From the NCBI GenBank assembly GCA_026982705.1, contig JALSGP010000042.1, positions 58,693 through 122,692 of the forward strand: a stretch of 64,000 bases of DNA, given 5' to 3'. A program made the position numbers and the translations under genes. Under the pieces are notes generated by a model, which was not told the DNA's origin, did no database searches, and saw nothing but the letters and a program-made list of their open reading frames with translations. This document shows positions 1 through 9,029 of this stretch, one piece after another (within the stretch, counting starts at the first letter, position 1; each line of letters starts with the position of its first letter). This DNA comes from Alphaproteobacteria bacterium (GTDB lineage: Bacteria > Pseudomonadota > Alphaproteobacteria > Geminicoccales > Geminicoccaceae).

Positions 1-1233
1 GTCGCGCAGCCGGGGCGGCAGCCGCCGGAACAGGGGAGCGAGGCGGACCAGCCGGCGGCGACGACGCTGGCTCCAGGCATAGCCGCCGAACAGCTCGTCC
101 GCCCCCTCCCCCGACAGCAGCACGACGACGCCGTGCGCCCGCGCGGTGCGGGCGATCTCGTGATAGGCGACGGAGTTGGGATGGGTGATGGGCAGGTCCT
201 CGAGCCAGGCCACCCGCGGCAGACCGCGGCGGAAGACGGACGGATCCAGCTCCCGGACCACCAGCGGGATGCCCGCCGTCCGCGCCACCGTCTCGGCGTA
301 CGGGCGCTCGTCGAAGCCCCGCCCCGCCGGCACCGAGACGTGGAAGGCGGTGAGGTCGCGCTGCACCCGCGCCGCCAGCAGGGTCACCAGGCTGGAATCG
401 AGCCCGCCCGACAGCAGCACCCCCACCGGCACGTCCGCGACCAGGCGCAGGCGGATCGAATCGGCGAGCAGCCGCGCCACCTCCTCAACCACCACCCGGA
501 CGGGCGTGCGGGCGAGGGTACGGTGGCGCTCGGCGTCCACGGCGGCGAGCGGATCGTACCAGCGGGAGAGACGCGGTGTGCCGTCCCGACCCACCCGCAG
601 CAGATGGCCTGCCGGCAACTGGCGGATGCCCACCACCGGCGTGCGGGTACCGAGACCGTCGAGATTCCGGTAGAGCCACCACTCCGCGAGGGCCGCCCGG
701 TCCGCCTCCCGCCGCGGCAGCTCCGCCAGCAGCGCCTTGAGCTCGGAGGCGAACACGAGCCGCCGGCCCACCACCGCCCAGTAGAGGGGCTTCACCCCGT
801 AGCGGTCGCGCACCAGCAGCAGCTCACCGCGGTCGGCCCGGTAGAGGGCGAAGGCGAACATGCCGATGAAGCGGTGGAGGATCGCTTCGCCGTGCCGCAC
901 CATCGCCTCCAGCACCACCTCGGTGTCGGTGTGGGAGCGGAAGACGACGCCCTCCGCCGTCAGCTCCCGGCGCAGGGTCCCGTGGTCGTAGACCTCTCCG
1001 TTGTAGGCGAGGAGCGCGCGGTCACCGGCGCCGCGCATGGGCATGTGGCCGGCCGGCGAGAGATCGAGGATGGCGAGGCGCACCGAGCCCAGACACACCG
1101 GCCCCTCGCACGCCACCCCACGGTCGTCCGGCCCGCGATGGGCGATACGGTCGAGCATGCGGTCCACCCGCCGGCGCTCCCCGTCACCGGCGGGGCGGCC
1201 GTCGAGACGGAGGATGCCGGCGAGGCCGCACAT
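1..1233 (-). CDS. asnB: Asparagine synthetase (glutamine-hydrolysing), C-terminus outside window
   Basis: The first 411 codons are present and the 3' part lies beyond the left edge. The protein begins Met-Cys-Gly-Leu-Ala-Gly-Ile, so Cys2 is the class II glutamine amidotransferase nucleophile. An HRGPDD motif follows about 30 residues in. The synthetase domain shows the PP-loop SGGLDSSLV and, near the edge, LSGEGADELFGGY. It would transfer glutamine-derived ammonia to an activated aspartate or similar carboxylate. It lies 6 bp downstream of a phosphodiesterase-like gene at the end of a surface-glycan-type operon. Stand-alone AsnB paralogues in such clusters often amidate sugar acids instead of making asparagine; that role is inference. 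Confidence 0.93.
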   Translation of the reverse strand, partial: MCGLAGILRLDGRPAGDGERRRVDRMLDRIAHRGPDDRGVACEGPVCLGSVRLAILDLSPAGHMPMRGAGDRALLAYNGEVYDHGTLRRELTAEGVVFRSHTDTEVVLEAMVRHGEAILHRFIGMFAFALYRADRGELLLVRDRYGVKPLYWAVVGRRLVFASELKALLAELPRREADRAALAEWWLYRNLDGLGTRTPVVGIRQLPAGHLLRVGRDGTPRLSRWYDPLAAVDAERHRTLARTPVRVVVEEVARLLADSIRLRLVADVPVGVLLSGGLDSSLVTLLAARVQRDLTAFHVSVPAGRGFDERPYAETVARTAGIPLVVRELDPSVFRRGLPRVAWLEDLPITHPNSVAYHEIARTARAHGVVVLLSGEGADELFGGYAWSQRRRRRLVRLAPLFRRLPPRLRD

Positions 1234-1239
1234 GGTCCC

Positions 1240-2796
1240 TCAGCGGAAGACGGGAAGCGGCCGCCCCTCGAGATGGGCGGGCGGCGTCACCCCGGCCATG
1301 GCCAGCACGCTCGCCGGGATGTCGACGATGTGCGGCCGCTCGACGGCCGCCTCCCGCACCACCCGCGGCCCGCGGGCGAAGAGGAAGGCGTTGGGCCGGT
1401 GGTTGCCGGTGTAGTGGGCCGGCACCTCCCACGGCGCCGGGCCCTCGATGCGGCCGGCCGTGGGGGCCTCCACGGCGGTGGTGATCCGCGCCGCCGGATC
1501 GAAGCTCACCACCAGATCCGGCAGATGCACGCGCTGATCGCCCGGGAAGACGGCGTCGATGCGGTGGACGCCGTGGGCGCAGCGGCGGCCGGTGACGGGA
1601 TGGACGAGGCCGGCGAACTCGCGGGCGAGCCGGTCCAGGAGCGCCTCCGCCTCCTCGCCGGCGCCCACGATTCCCTCCGGTTCGCGACCGGCGAGATTGA
1701 GGCGCACGTAGCCCTCGTTGCTGTTGGGAATACAGAAGGCGCGGGTGCGGGACCAGTCGATGCCGCTGTTCATCCACTTCATGGCGAGGCGTTGGCGCAC
1801 CGCCCGCGGCAGACAGCGGGAGAGGCTCTGACGCACCGGCAGCGGGATCAGCGTCCGCAGGCGCTGGGCCAATCCCGCCTTCGGCCCGTCCGCCGCGTCC
1901 CCGGCACCACCGCCCAGCCCGCTCGCGTGGAGGAGATCGAGGGCGTGCAGCAGCGGCGCCACCAGATGGGAGCCGGAGTGGTTGGGCCCCATGCCGTCGC
2001 CGGAGAAGACGAGCACCGTCGTCTCCTCGCCCACCGCCTCCAGCACCCGCCCGATGGCGGCGTCCACCGCCCGGTAGACGTCGCGCAGGGGATGGACGCC
2101 CTCGGGCAGGGGGGGATCCGGGCGCAGCGGATAGTCGGGATCGCCGCCGTGCCAGAGATAGTGGCCGCCGCCGTGGGGTTCGGCGAAATTGACGAAGGCC
2201 ACCCGCCAGGGATGTTCCGTCAGGAGCCAGGCCAGCACCTCGCCCTTGACCCGGGCCGCCAGGACGAGGGTGTCGCGAAAGCGGAGCAGGTCGGGGATGG
2301 TGACCTGGTCGAGATGCTCCGGGGCCGGATAGCGGCCGAAGCGGCGCACGATCTCCCGATGGAGCCCGGACGGATGGCTGCCGGGTTCCGTGAACCAGGT
2401 CCAGGTGCCGTACTCCCGCACCTGGATGCCGCGGAAGTCCGGCGCCACCGGCCGGTCCATGAAGGCGTCCACCACGAGGGTGGGCACGCCGGCGGCATCC
2501 AGCACCTCCCAGAAGGCCGGCAGCGCCCGCCAGGCGGGATCCGTGCGGTGGATGCGCCGGCTCCCGGCCCGCACCTGGAAGGCGTGGTAGAGGCCGTGGC
2601 GGCCGGGCGTGGCGCCGGTGTAGATGGTGGGCCAGGCCGAGACGTGCATGACCTCGGCGGTGGTGGCGAGGCGCAGCGCCACCCCGTCACGGACCAGCGA
2701 GTCCAGCACCGGCAGCGCGCCCTCGCCGCGCCAGGCCTCGATCAGCTCCAGATCGGCCGAATCGAGGCCGATCAGCAGGATCCGGTCCGCACTCAC
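1240..2796 (-). CDS. Type I phosphodiesterase / alkaline-phosphatase-fold protein (paralogue A)
   Basis: This 518-residue protein starts at a GTG inside a GTGA overlap with the upstream oxidoreductase gene. The N-terminus ILLIGLDSADLELI carries the first metal-binding Asp (about residue 12). A WPTIYTG..PGRHG block (residues 55-68) matches the nucleophile region of PF01663-type nucleotide pyrophosphatases/phosphodiesterases. Later FSGDGMGPNHSGSH and EPHGGGHY supply further likely metal ligands. No signal peptide is visible, so it is probably cytoplasmic. It is paralogous to the gene at 3842-5353: both share a DWSRTRA..NL.GREPEG stretch. The substrate is unknown; the context (glycosyltransferase, AsnB, Gfo/Idh oxidoreductase) suggests a glycan or sugar-nucleotide phosphodiester or phosphate. 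Confidence 0.85.
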   Translation of the reverse strand: MSADRILLIGLDSADLELIEAWRGEGALPVLDSLVRDGVALRLATTAEVMHVSAWPTIYTGATPGRHGLYHAFQVRAGSRRIHRTDPAWRALPAFWEVLDAAGVPTLVVDAFMDRPVAPDFRGIQVREYGTWTWFTEPGSHPSGLHREIVRRFGRYPAPEHLDQVTIPDLLRFRDTLVLAARVKGEVLAWLLTEHPWRVAFVNFAEPHGGGHYLWHGGDPDYPLRPDPPLPEGVHPLRDVYRAVDAAIGRVLEAVGEETTVLVFSGDGMGPNHSGSHLVAPLLHALDLLHASGLGGGAGDAADGPKAGLAQRLRTLIPLPVRQSLSRCLPRAVRQRLAMKWMNSGIDWSRTRAFCIPNSNEGYVRLNLAGREPEGIVGAGEEAEALLDRLAREFAGLVHPVTGRRCAHGVHRIDAVFPGDQRVHLPDLVVSFDPAARITTAVEAPTAGRIEGPAPWEVPAHYTGNHRPNAFLFARGPRVVREAAVERPHIVDIPASVLAMAGVTPPAHLEGRPLPVFR

Positions 2797-3845
2797 GCCT
2801 CCCCCCGCATCGCCCGGGCCAGCCGCTCCTCGGTGAGCACCTCGTCGAGGGCCACCACCCGTCCCTCCCGATCCGAGCGCTTGCCCGCCTCCACCATGGC
2901 CACCGTCCAGATGTTGTCCTCGGCCCGGGTCTCGGCCGGCGTGCCGTCCCGCACCATGGCCACCAGTGCGTTCAGCAGCGAGGTGGTGCCGCCCTGCGGG
3001 TAGGGCTTCTCGTCGCCCGGCGGCACCGGCACGTTGCGCACCGGGCGGAACCAGCGGCTGCCGGCGGGACGGTGGAACACCCACTTGCGGTTGGACCACA
3101 GCACCCCCCTCTCCCCCTCGATCCAGATGGAGAAGCCGAAGCGGTGGGAGCGGAGGGTGCCGAGATAGTTCACCCGCGGGCCGTCGAACTCGATGGTGGC
3201 CTGGGTGTCGGAGCCGTGGGCGTAGTCGCTCCAGGGGGCGTTCCACACCCGCGCCGAGAGCGCCTGCGGCCGGGTGCCGAGGAAGGCGCGGAGGCTGTCG
3301 AAATGGTGGATGGCGATCTCCTGGAGTTGGGGATAGTCGATGCGGGCGAGCCAGGGCCCCTCGGTGTGGCTCGGCATGTGGCGCCGGTCCACCAGGTCCA
3401 CGTAGTCGATGCGCCCGAGCATCCCCTCCCCGAGCAGCTTCTTGAGGGTGCGCTCGGCCGGGAAGAAGCGGTAGTTCTCCGCCACCATCACCGGCCGGCC
3501 GGTGCGGGCGGCGGCGGCGACGACCGACAGCCCCTCCGCCACGTCGCGGGCGAGGGGCTTCTCCACCATCACCGCGAGGCCCGCCTCGAGGCAGCGGACG
3601 GTCTGGGCGGCGTGGTGTTCGCTGGGGCTCGCGATCAGCGCCGCATCGGCCGCGACGGCGGCGAGGGCCTCCTCGAGGTCGGCGAAGACGGGCACCCCCT
3701 CGCCCAGCATCTCCCGCGCCCGCGCGCGGTTGGCGGCGTCCGGCTCCACCAGCCCCGCGTGGGTCACCTCGCCGTGTCGCTTCACGAAATCGATCCAATG
3801 GCGCCCGCGGATGCCGGCGCCGATCTGAAGAACGCGGACGGTCAC
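2793..3845 (-). CDS. Gfo/Idh/MocA-family NAD(P)-dependent oxidoreductase (glycan cluster)
   Basis: The protein has 350 residues with a GTG start in a GTGA overlap with the preceding gene. The N-terminal Rossmann motif is LQIGAGIRGRHW (residues 6-17). VEKPLARD near residue 95 is the family's conserved EKP with the catalytic Lys, and IAIHHFDSLRAF matches the family's distal His region. Family members oxidise or reduce ring hydroxyls of sugars and cyclitols with NAD(P). It lies between two paralogous phosphatase-fold genes, all translationally coupled, so the three probably act on the same sugar intermediate. Substrate unknown. Confidence 0.88.
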   Translation of the reverse strand: MTVRVLQIGAGIRGRHWIDFVKRHGEVTHAGLVEPDAANRARAREMLGEGVPVFADLEEALAAVAADAALIASPSEHHAAQTVRCLEAGLAVMVEKPLARDVAEGLSVVAAAARTGRPVMVAENYRFFPAERTLKKLLGEGMLGRIDYVDLVDRRHMPSHTEGPWLARIDYPQLQEIAIHHFDSLRAFLGTRPQALSARVWNAPWSDYAHGSDTQATIEFDGPRVNYLGTLRSHRFGFSIWIEGERGVLWSNRKWVFHRPAGSRWFRPVRNVPVPPGDEKPYPQGGTTSLLNALVAMVRDGTPAETRAEDNIWTVAMVEAGKRSDREGRVVALDEVLTEERLARAMRGEA

Positions 3846-5353
3846 CGATCTCCTCCCGCTGCGATCTCGGGCCACACCTCGCCCCGCATCTCCGCCGGCG
3901 GTGCCACGCCGAAGCGGGCGAGGACGCTCGGGGCGAGGTCGAGCACGTCCCCTTCCGCCGCCGCCACGCCGCCGCGGGTGGCGGCGAAGCCGGGCCCGGC
4001 GTGGGTGCCGGGGCGCGGATCCGGCGAGCACCCGCACACCGTCCCGATCTCCGGATGATGGACGGCCTCGACGGGGGCCGCGTCGTCCCACACCACCACC
4101 AGATCCGGCAACCGGTCGCGGCGGCGGCCGGGGAAGACCTCGTCCACCACCAGCACCTCGCGCACCACCCGCCGCCCGCGCGCCGGATCCACGAGCTCGG
4201 AGAGCTTCGCCCGCATCTCCTCGACGAGGGCGCGGGCGGCCTCGGGCGCGACGGTGCCCTCCGGCTCGCGACCCCGCAGATTGAGGCGGATCAGCCCCTC
4301 GAGATCGGTGGGCAGCGGATAGGCGCGGGTGCGGGACCAGTCCACCGCCGCCGTGTCCACCCGCCGGGCGAGACGGTCGCGCAGCGCCCGCGGCAGCCGG
4401 CGCGCCAGCGACTTGCGCAGGTCCTGCGGCAGCAGATCGCGCAGCCGCCGCACCGGATCGAAGCCGCCGCCCGCGACCGCGGGCTTCTCCGTGTCCCCAT
4501 CCTCCGTGGCGCCGGCGGCGTGCTCGGCCGAGGCGTACCAGCCGAAGCGGGCCAACACCTCCGGCAGCAGGTGCCAGCCGGCGCGGTTGGGGCGGGTGCC
4601 GTCGGCGGAGACCAGCACCACGTCCCAGGCCGGCCCCGCCGCCTCCAGGACGCGGCCGACGGCGTCGTCGAGGGCGGCGTGGAAGCGGCGCAGCGCGTCC
4701 TCGTCGCCGAACAGATAGTGACCGGCCACGTGGGTCTCGCCGAACACCATCAGGGCGAAGTCGACGGCGTGTTCGCGCAGCAGCCAGGCGGCGGCCCGCG
4801 CCCGTGCCGCCAGTGCCCGCTCGAGGGCCGGCACCACCCGGTCGACGTCGAGAGGGGCGAAGCCGAGATCGTGGGCCTCCCAGGGCAGCGGATAGCGACC
4901 CACCGCCCGCCGCAGACGGCCCAGCAGGGGCGCCGGCCGCGAGACGCCGTCGAGATAGCGGGCCCAGCAGCCCCAGTCGAAGACGGCGGCCCCGCCGTGA
5001 CCCTCCTCGGGATGGGTGTAGGGCGCGTCGAAGACGAGAGTGCGCACGCCCGCCCCGTCCAGCCGTCGCCAGAGGGTGGGCACGCCGTAGAGACCGGTCT
5101 CGAAGCGCACCCAGCCCTGCACGCCGGGGCGGGGCTGGAAGGTGAAGTAGACGCCGTGCTCGCCCGGCGGCATGCCCGTGTAGAGGGAGGGCCAAGCGGC
5201 GATGTGCAGCCGGTCGGCGGGCGAGGCGAGCCGGCGCAGGCCGCCGGCCAGGAACTCCGCCACCACCGGCATGGTGCCGTCGGCGGCGAAGCGGTGGAAG
5301 GTGTCGCCGTCGCCCATCTCGAAGCCGAGGACCAGGAGCGGGCGCGCGCTCAT
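3842..5353 (-). CDS. Type I phosphodiesterase / alkaline-phosphatase-fold protein (paralogue B)
   Basis: This 503-residue protein starts at an ATG in an ATGA overlap with the membrane-protein gene upstream. MSARPLLVLGFEMGD corresponds to the first metal site, though the usual Asp-Ser-Ala-Asp of paralogue A reads Glu-Met-Gly-Asp here. AAWPSLYTGMPPGEHG is the nucleophile-region block and VSADGTRPNRAGWH replaces FSGDGMGPNHSGSH. The loss of one His and the altered first motif suggest a different substrate or reduced catalysis compared with paralogue A. The two paralogues flank the Gfo/Idh gene in the same operon. Function beyond the phosphodiesterase fold is not known. Confidence 0.83.
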   Translation of the reverse strand: MSARPLLVLGFEMGDGDTFHRFAADGTMPVVAEFLAGGLRRLASPADRLHIAAWPSLYTGMPPGEHGVYFTFQPRPGVQGWVRFETGLYGVPTLWRRLDGAGVRTLVFDAPYTHPEEGHGGAAVFDWGCWARYLDGVSRPAPLLGRLRRAVGRYPLPWEAHDLGFAPLDVDRVVPALERALAARARAAAWLLREHAVDFALMVFGETHVAGHYLFGDEDALRRFHAALDDAVGRVLEAAGPAWDVVLVSADGTRPNRAGWHLLPEVLARFGWYASAEHAAGATEDGDTEKPAVAGGGFDPVRRLRDLLPQDLRKSLARRLPRALRDRLARRVDTAAVDWSRTRAYPLPTDLEGLIRLNLRGREPEGTVAPEAARALVEEMRAKLSELVDPARGRRVVREVLVVDEVFPGRRRDRLPDLVVVWDDAAPVEAVHHPEIGTVCGCSPDPRPGTHAGPGFAATRGGVAAAEGDVLDLAPSVLARFGVAPPAEMRGEVWPEIAAGGDR

Positions 5354-6210
5354 CCCGCCACTCCCCGCACCAGCAGCACCGACATGGCCAGCACCACCAG
5401 CCCCGCCGCCATGTCCGTGTAGATGGCCCGCGGCGCCGGACGGTGGCCGAAGAGCGCCTGATAGCCGATCATCCACAGCACGGCGAGGAGCTTGACCAGC
5501 AGCACTCGTCCCTCCGGTCCGGCATAGGTCGCGGGATCCAGGAGGGCCGCCGGCGGGATGCCGCGCAGCGCCAGCAGATAGAGACCGGTCGGGATCAGCA
5601 CCGCCAGGGCCGGCCAGCCGAGGCCGCCCATCCACAGCGAGGCCTCGCGCAGCACCGCCGCCGTCTCCGGCGGCCGCAGGGTCTTGAGGGCGGGGCCCAC
5701 CAGCAGCGGCCAGACGAACATGTGGCCGAGCCACAGCGCCATGGCGGTCAGGTGCAGCAGCAGGGCGAGGGTGGCGAGATCGGGCGGCGCGCCGCGCACC
5801 CACACGGCCGAGAGCCACAGCGCCAGCAGTACCAGGGCGAGCTGGGGGCGGAGCAGGGCGGGGCGCGCGGTCACCAGCAGGATCGCCTGCAGGGCCACCA
5901 GCAGGGCGAAGGCGGCGAGCTTGGCGCGGAAGAGGAGATCCGGCGCCACCTCGCCGCCGGCGAGCACGCCGGTGGCCGCCACGAGGGCGGTGACCAGCAG
6001 GCCCGCCACCGGCAACGGCAGGCGCAGACGCTCGGGCACGCCCACGTGGGGCCAGCGGGCGCGGCGACAGACCTCCAGCAGTTCGCGGGTGCGCGCCGGC
6101 GGCGCCTGCCGGGCGAGGCCCGCGGGCATCAGGAACCAGAAGAGGGCGATCCCGGTGAGTCCGACCACCGACAGCAGGTGGGACCAGACCCAGAGGCGGT
6201 GGGAGTCCAT
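5350..6210 (-). CDS. CopD-like polytopic membrane protein
   Basis: The protein has 286 residues. It is very hydrophobic, with about eight predicted membrane segments, and has no other recognisable domain. The segment LHLTAMALWLGHMFVWPLL, with two His in a helix, resembles the CopD/cytochrome-b561-like membrane family, and WSHLLSVVGLTG near the N-terminus carries another helix His. It starts 2 bp after the glycosyltransferase stop and its stop overlaps the next start (ATGA), so it belongs to the glycan-type operon. I cannot assign a transported or reduced substrate; the CopD resemblance is weak. Confidence 0.78.
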   Translation of the reverse strand: MDSHRLWVWSHLLSVVGLTGIALFWFLMPAGLARQAPPARTRELLEVCRRARWPHVGVPERLRLPLPVAGLLVTALVAATGVLAGGEVAPDLLFRAKLAAFALLVALQAILLVTARPALLRPQLALVLLALWLSAVWVRGAPPDLATLALLLHLTAMALWLGHMFVWPLLVGPALKTLRPPETAAVLREASLWMGGLGWPALAVLIPTGLYLLALRGIPPAALLDPATYAGPEGRVLLVKLLAVLWMIGYQALFGHRPAPRAIYTDMAAGLVVLAMSVLLVRGVAG

Positions 6211-6212
6211 GA

Positions 6213-7436
6213 TCAGGCGGCCTCGCGGCGACGGACGAGCAGTTCGCGGCAGACGCCGAGACAGGCGCGAGCGCTCTCGCGCCAGTCCGGCAACGGGACA
6301 CGGGCGGCCATCGCCCCCATGGCGGCGAGCCGCTCGCGCCCGGGCAGATCCCGCAGGAACGTCTGCCAGAGCTCGCTGCGGTTGTCGAACAGGAAGCCGC
6401 TCTCGCCGTGGCGGATCAGCGCCCGGGCCCGCCCGCTCGGGACCGAGACCACCGGCCGGCCGACGGCGAGATACTCGGGGATCTTCATGGTGGCGTAGCC
6501 CAGTTCGCGGTTGGCGAAGACCTCGCGGCGATAGGGGGCGAGGCAGAGATCGGCGGCGGCGATCCACAGCGGGATCTCCGCATGGGGCCGCCGGCCGTGG
6601 AAGCGGACCGGCAGCCGGTGGACGCGGGCGAAGGTCTCGAGCACCCCCCGCTGCGGCCCCTCTCCCACCAGATGGAGGCGGAGACCGGCGGGCCGCGCAT
6701 CGCCGAGGGCGGCCAGGGCCTCCAGCAGCGGCCTCAGATCGTGGGTGGCGTCCAGCACGCCCACGTAGAGGAGGATGCACGCCGCCGGATCGAGCCCGAG
6801 GGCGGCGCGGGCCTCCGCCTGCGGGCGCGGGCGGAAGCGTTCGCGATCGACACCGGGGGGGACCACCACCAGCCGTTCCCGCGCGACGCCGTAGGCCCGC
6901 ACGAAGGCGTCGGCCAGCTCCGGCGTCTCCACGAGGATGCGGGGCAGGCCGCGCAGCGCCCGCCCCGCCAGCCGCCGCGCGAGGCCGAGCCGCAGCCGCT
7001 TGCAGGCGCCCCCGGCGTGACGGGCGGGATCCGGCACGAAGTTCTCCACCGGCAGGCCCGCCCGCCCGAGGGCGAAGGCCCGCCGCGAGAGGGTGCCCGA
7101 GAGCAGCCAGGTCTTCTCGAGGAACACGTCGCAGTCCGCGGCGGCGCGGGCGAGGAAGGCATGGATGCGGCCGAGATAGCGGGCGAACTCGGCCACGCCC
7201 AGGCCCCGCATGGCGGAATCGTCGGGGGGATCGGCATCGAGAGGCGCCGTCGGGTCCAGCTCCACCACCCGCACACCCGCCGGCACCTCGGCGGCGATCA
7301 CCCGCCGCACCGCCACCGTCACCCGGGCGCCCTCGGCCACGAGGGCGCCGGCCAGCGACAGCACGTTGCGGCTGGGCCCCGCCGTGGCGAGGAGATGGTG
7401 GGCGGGCACCAGATAGCAGAGGCGGAGGGAATCCAT
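6213..7436 (-). CDS. GT4-family glycosyltransferase
   Basis: This 407-residue protein has a GT-B fold. The N-terminal acceptor half begins LRLCYLVPAHHLLATAGPSR. The donor half holds VVPPGVDRERF, ILLYVGVLD, LHLVGEGP and the nucleotide-sugar block MKIPEYLAVGRPVVSVPSG. Such enzymes transfer sugars from nucleotide-sugar donors in polysaccharide or lipid-glycan synthesis. It is the first gene of the minus-strand operon that runs to asnB. The start is an ATG at 7436; the upstream 360 bp is shared with the flagellin control region. Confidence 0.9.
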   Translation of the reverse strand: MDSLRLCYLVPAHHLLATAGPSRNVLSLAGALVAEGARVTVAVRRVIAAEVPAGVRVVELDPTAPLDADPPDDSAMRGLGVAEFARYLGRIHAFLARAAADCDVFLEKTWLLSGTLSRRAFALGRAGLPVENFVPDPARHAGGACKRLRLGLARRLAGRALRGLPRILVETPELADAFVRAYGVARERLVVVPPGVDRERFRPRPQAEARAALGLDPAACILLYVGVLDATHDLRPLLEALAALGDARPAGLRLHLVGEGPQRGVLETFARVHRLPVRFHGRRPHAEIPLWIAAADLCLAPYRREVFANRELGYATMKIPEYLAVGRPVVSVPSGRARALIRHGESGFLFDNRSELWQTFLRDLPGRERLAAMGAMAARVPLPDWRESARACLGVCRELLVRRREAA

Positions 7437-7556
7437 CGGGCGCGCCGTCGGGTCGCCGACCGTACCGGGCGCAATCTACCGGCCGGACCCCACCGCGCAA
7501 GAACCCGGCATTCCCGGATACGCCGTCGCCGGTGCGCCCGCTCCCGCCGCCTCACC

Positions 7557-7603
7557 CGGCAGTTCCTGCCGCCCGCTCTCCGTTCAGCCGGCAGGAAATG
7601 CCG
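7557..7603. promoter_or_regulatory. Paired CGGCAG-N3-CTGCCG palindromes upstream of flagellin 1
   Basis: Two 15-bp palindromes lie at 7557-7571 (CGGCAGTTCCTGCCG) and 7589-7603 (CGGCAGGAAATGCCG). Their centres (7564 and 7596) are 32 bp apart, about three helical turns. An equivalent pair with identical spacing lies upstream of flagellin 2. The position, 112 bp upstream of the RpoN -24 element, fits enhancer sites for a flagellar NtrC-family activator such as FlbD; that assignment is inference. The rest of the 364-bp gap 7437-7800 shows nothing else beyond the RpoN promoter and the ribosome binding site. Confidence 0.7.
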
Positions 7604-7706
7604 CCCGCGCGGCGCGCGCCCCCTGGCCGCTCCGGCCCCCTCGCCGGCGGCGACCTTTACCGATTCTCAACGGGTCGTGCCTCCCGGTACCGCGCCGGCA
7701 CGGGGC

Positions 7707-7721
7707 TGGCACGGCGCTTGA
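7707..7721 (+). promoter_or_regulatory. RpoN (sigma-54) promoter of flagellin 1
   Basis: TGGCAC-GGCGC-TTGA matches the sigma-54 consensus TGGCAC-N5-TTGC with the exact -24/-12 spacing; only the last base (A for C) departs. It lies 80 bp before the flagellin start codon. The same element recurs before the second flagellin. RpoN control of late flagellar genes is known in several alphaproteobacteria. Confidence 0.82.
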
Positions 7722-7800
7722 AAGTGTCGGGGCGCCGGCGCTCGCCGGCTCCCGGGCAGATAGTCCGGGCGGGACCCTTCAGGTAGAAGGAGAGTGAACG

Positions 7801-9018
7801 ATGGGTAACACCATCACCACCAACCTGGCGGCCAACACGGCGCTCCGGTATCTGAACCAGAACGGCTCGGTGACCTCGAGCTCGCTGGCGAAGCTCTCCT
7901 CGGGCTCGCGGATCGTGAAGGCGTCGGACGACGCCGCCTCGCTGGCGGTGGGCACCAAGCTCAAGGCCGACGTCACCGCCCTCAAGCAGGCCTCGGTCAA
8001 CGCCAGCCACGCGGTGAGCGTGCTGCAGGTGGCGGACGGCGGCATGGCGCGCATCTCCGACATCCTCCAGCGCATGAAGTCGCTGGCGGTGCAGGCCTCC
8101 TCCGGCTCGCTGTCGGATCAGGAGCGTTCGTTCCTCAACACGGAGTACTCGAATCTCCTCGAACAGATCAACAACATCGCGGATCAGACCCGTTTCAACG
8201 GTCAGTCGCTGATCGACGGCAGCCTCGGCACCACCGTCACCCTGGGCGCCGGCTGGGACACCACCGGCGCCGGCTCGCGCGGCATGGCGGTGCGCGTCAT
8301 CGGCGAGGTCGACACCGGTGCCGACACCGACGCCATCTTCCGCATCTCCTACGACGCCAACGAGACCAACGGCGTCGGCACCTTCACCCTGACCATGGCC
8401 GGCAACGACGACACCATCGGCAACGCCGACGACCGCACCTTCACCGCCACCATCGACATCTCCAACACCGGACCGGACAACGTGGTGCTCTACAGCGGGA
8501 CCATCGAGTTCGAGGAGGCGGGCATCGCCCTCGATCTCACCGACTTCGTCGCCCGCACCGCCACCGCCGGCGCCGCCGATCTCGCCGCCGGCGCGAACAC
8601 CGAGTTCACCGTCACCCAGTCCGGCCAGCTCTCCTTCCAGGTCGGTGTCGACGTCACCTCGGACAAGGTGACCTTTTCGCTGGACGACATGAGGACCTCG
8701 GCGCTCGGGATCGCGGGTACGGGTGTCGACACGCAGGCGAAAGCCCAGACCGCCAACGGCAACCTCGATGCCGCCATCAAGACGGTGAACGCGGCGCGGG
8801 CGAAGGTGGGCGCGCTCATGTCCCGCTTCGAGTTCGTGCAGGCCAATCTGCAGACCTCCATCGAGAACATGGACGCGGCGCGCTCGGTGCTGATGGACAC
8901 CGACGTGGCGGCGGAGATGAGCAAGTTCGCCTCCGCCCAGGTCCTCATGCAGGCCAATGTGGCCATGCTCGCCCAGGCCAACCAGCTCCCCCAGAACCTG
9001 CTGCGCCTGCTGCAGTGA
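7801..9018 (+). CDS. Flagellin 1
   Basis: The protein has 405 residues. The conserved D0/D1 N-terminus contains ANTALRYLNQN and LSSGSRIVKASDDAASLAVG, and the helical C-terminus ends QANQLPQNLLRLLQ, which forms the filament core in this family. The middle (about residues 135-290) is a beta-rich Thr/Asp/Gly-rich variable domain. AAGGAGAG precedes the ATG. From position 8174 to 8961 the sequence is identical to flagellin 2, whereas the first 370 bp and last 60 bp differ slightly. The protein would be exported by the flagellar type III apparatus; FliS, FliD and FlaG genes follow downstream. Confidence 0.97.
   Translation: MGNTITTNLAANTALRYLNQNGSVTSSSLAKLSSGSRIVKASDDAASLAVGTKLKADVTALKQASVNASHAVSVLQVADGGMARISDILQRMKSLAVQASSGSLSDQERSFLNTEYSNLLEQINNIADQTRFNGQSLIDGSLGTTVTLGAGWDTTGAGSRGMAVRVIGEVDTGADTDAIFRISYDANETNGVGTFTLTMAGNDDTIGNADDRTFTATIDISNTGPDNVVLYSGTIEFEEAGIALDLTDFVARTATAGAADLAAGANTEFTVTQSGQLSFQVGVDVTSDKVTFSLDDMRTSALGIAGTGVDTQAKAQTANGNLDAAIKTVNAARAKVGALMSRFEFVQANLQTSIENMDAARSVLMDTDVAAEMSKFASAQVLMQANVAMLAQANQLPQNLLRLLQ
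8174..8961. repeat. 788-bp direct repeat, copy 1 (flagellin 1 internal)
   Basis: I found no difference between this stretch and 9618-10405 when reading the two genes line by line (constant offset 1444). Mismatches resume immediately outside it, at 8173 and at 8962-8963. The block covers the variable domain and most of the C-terminal D1 region, including synonymous positions, which indicates recent gene conversion or recent duplication. Confidence 0.9.
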
Positions 9019-9029
9019 CGGGTCCGGCA

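Noticed and set aside
133..3003. A 956-codon plus-strand frame antisense to asnB and the first phosphodiesterase-like gene
   Set aside because: Arg/His/Pro/Gly-rich with no domain motifs; the opposite strand carries asnB and phosphodiesterase signatures.
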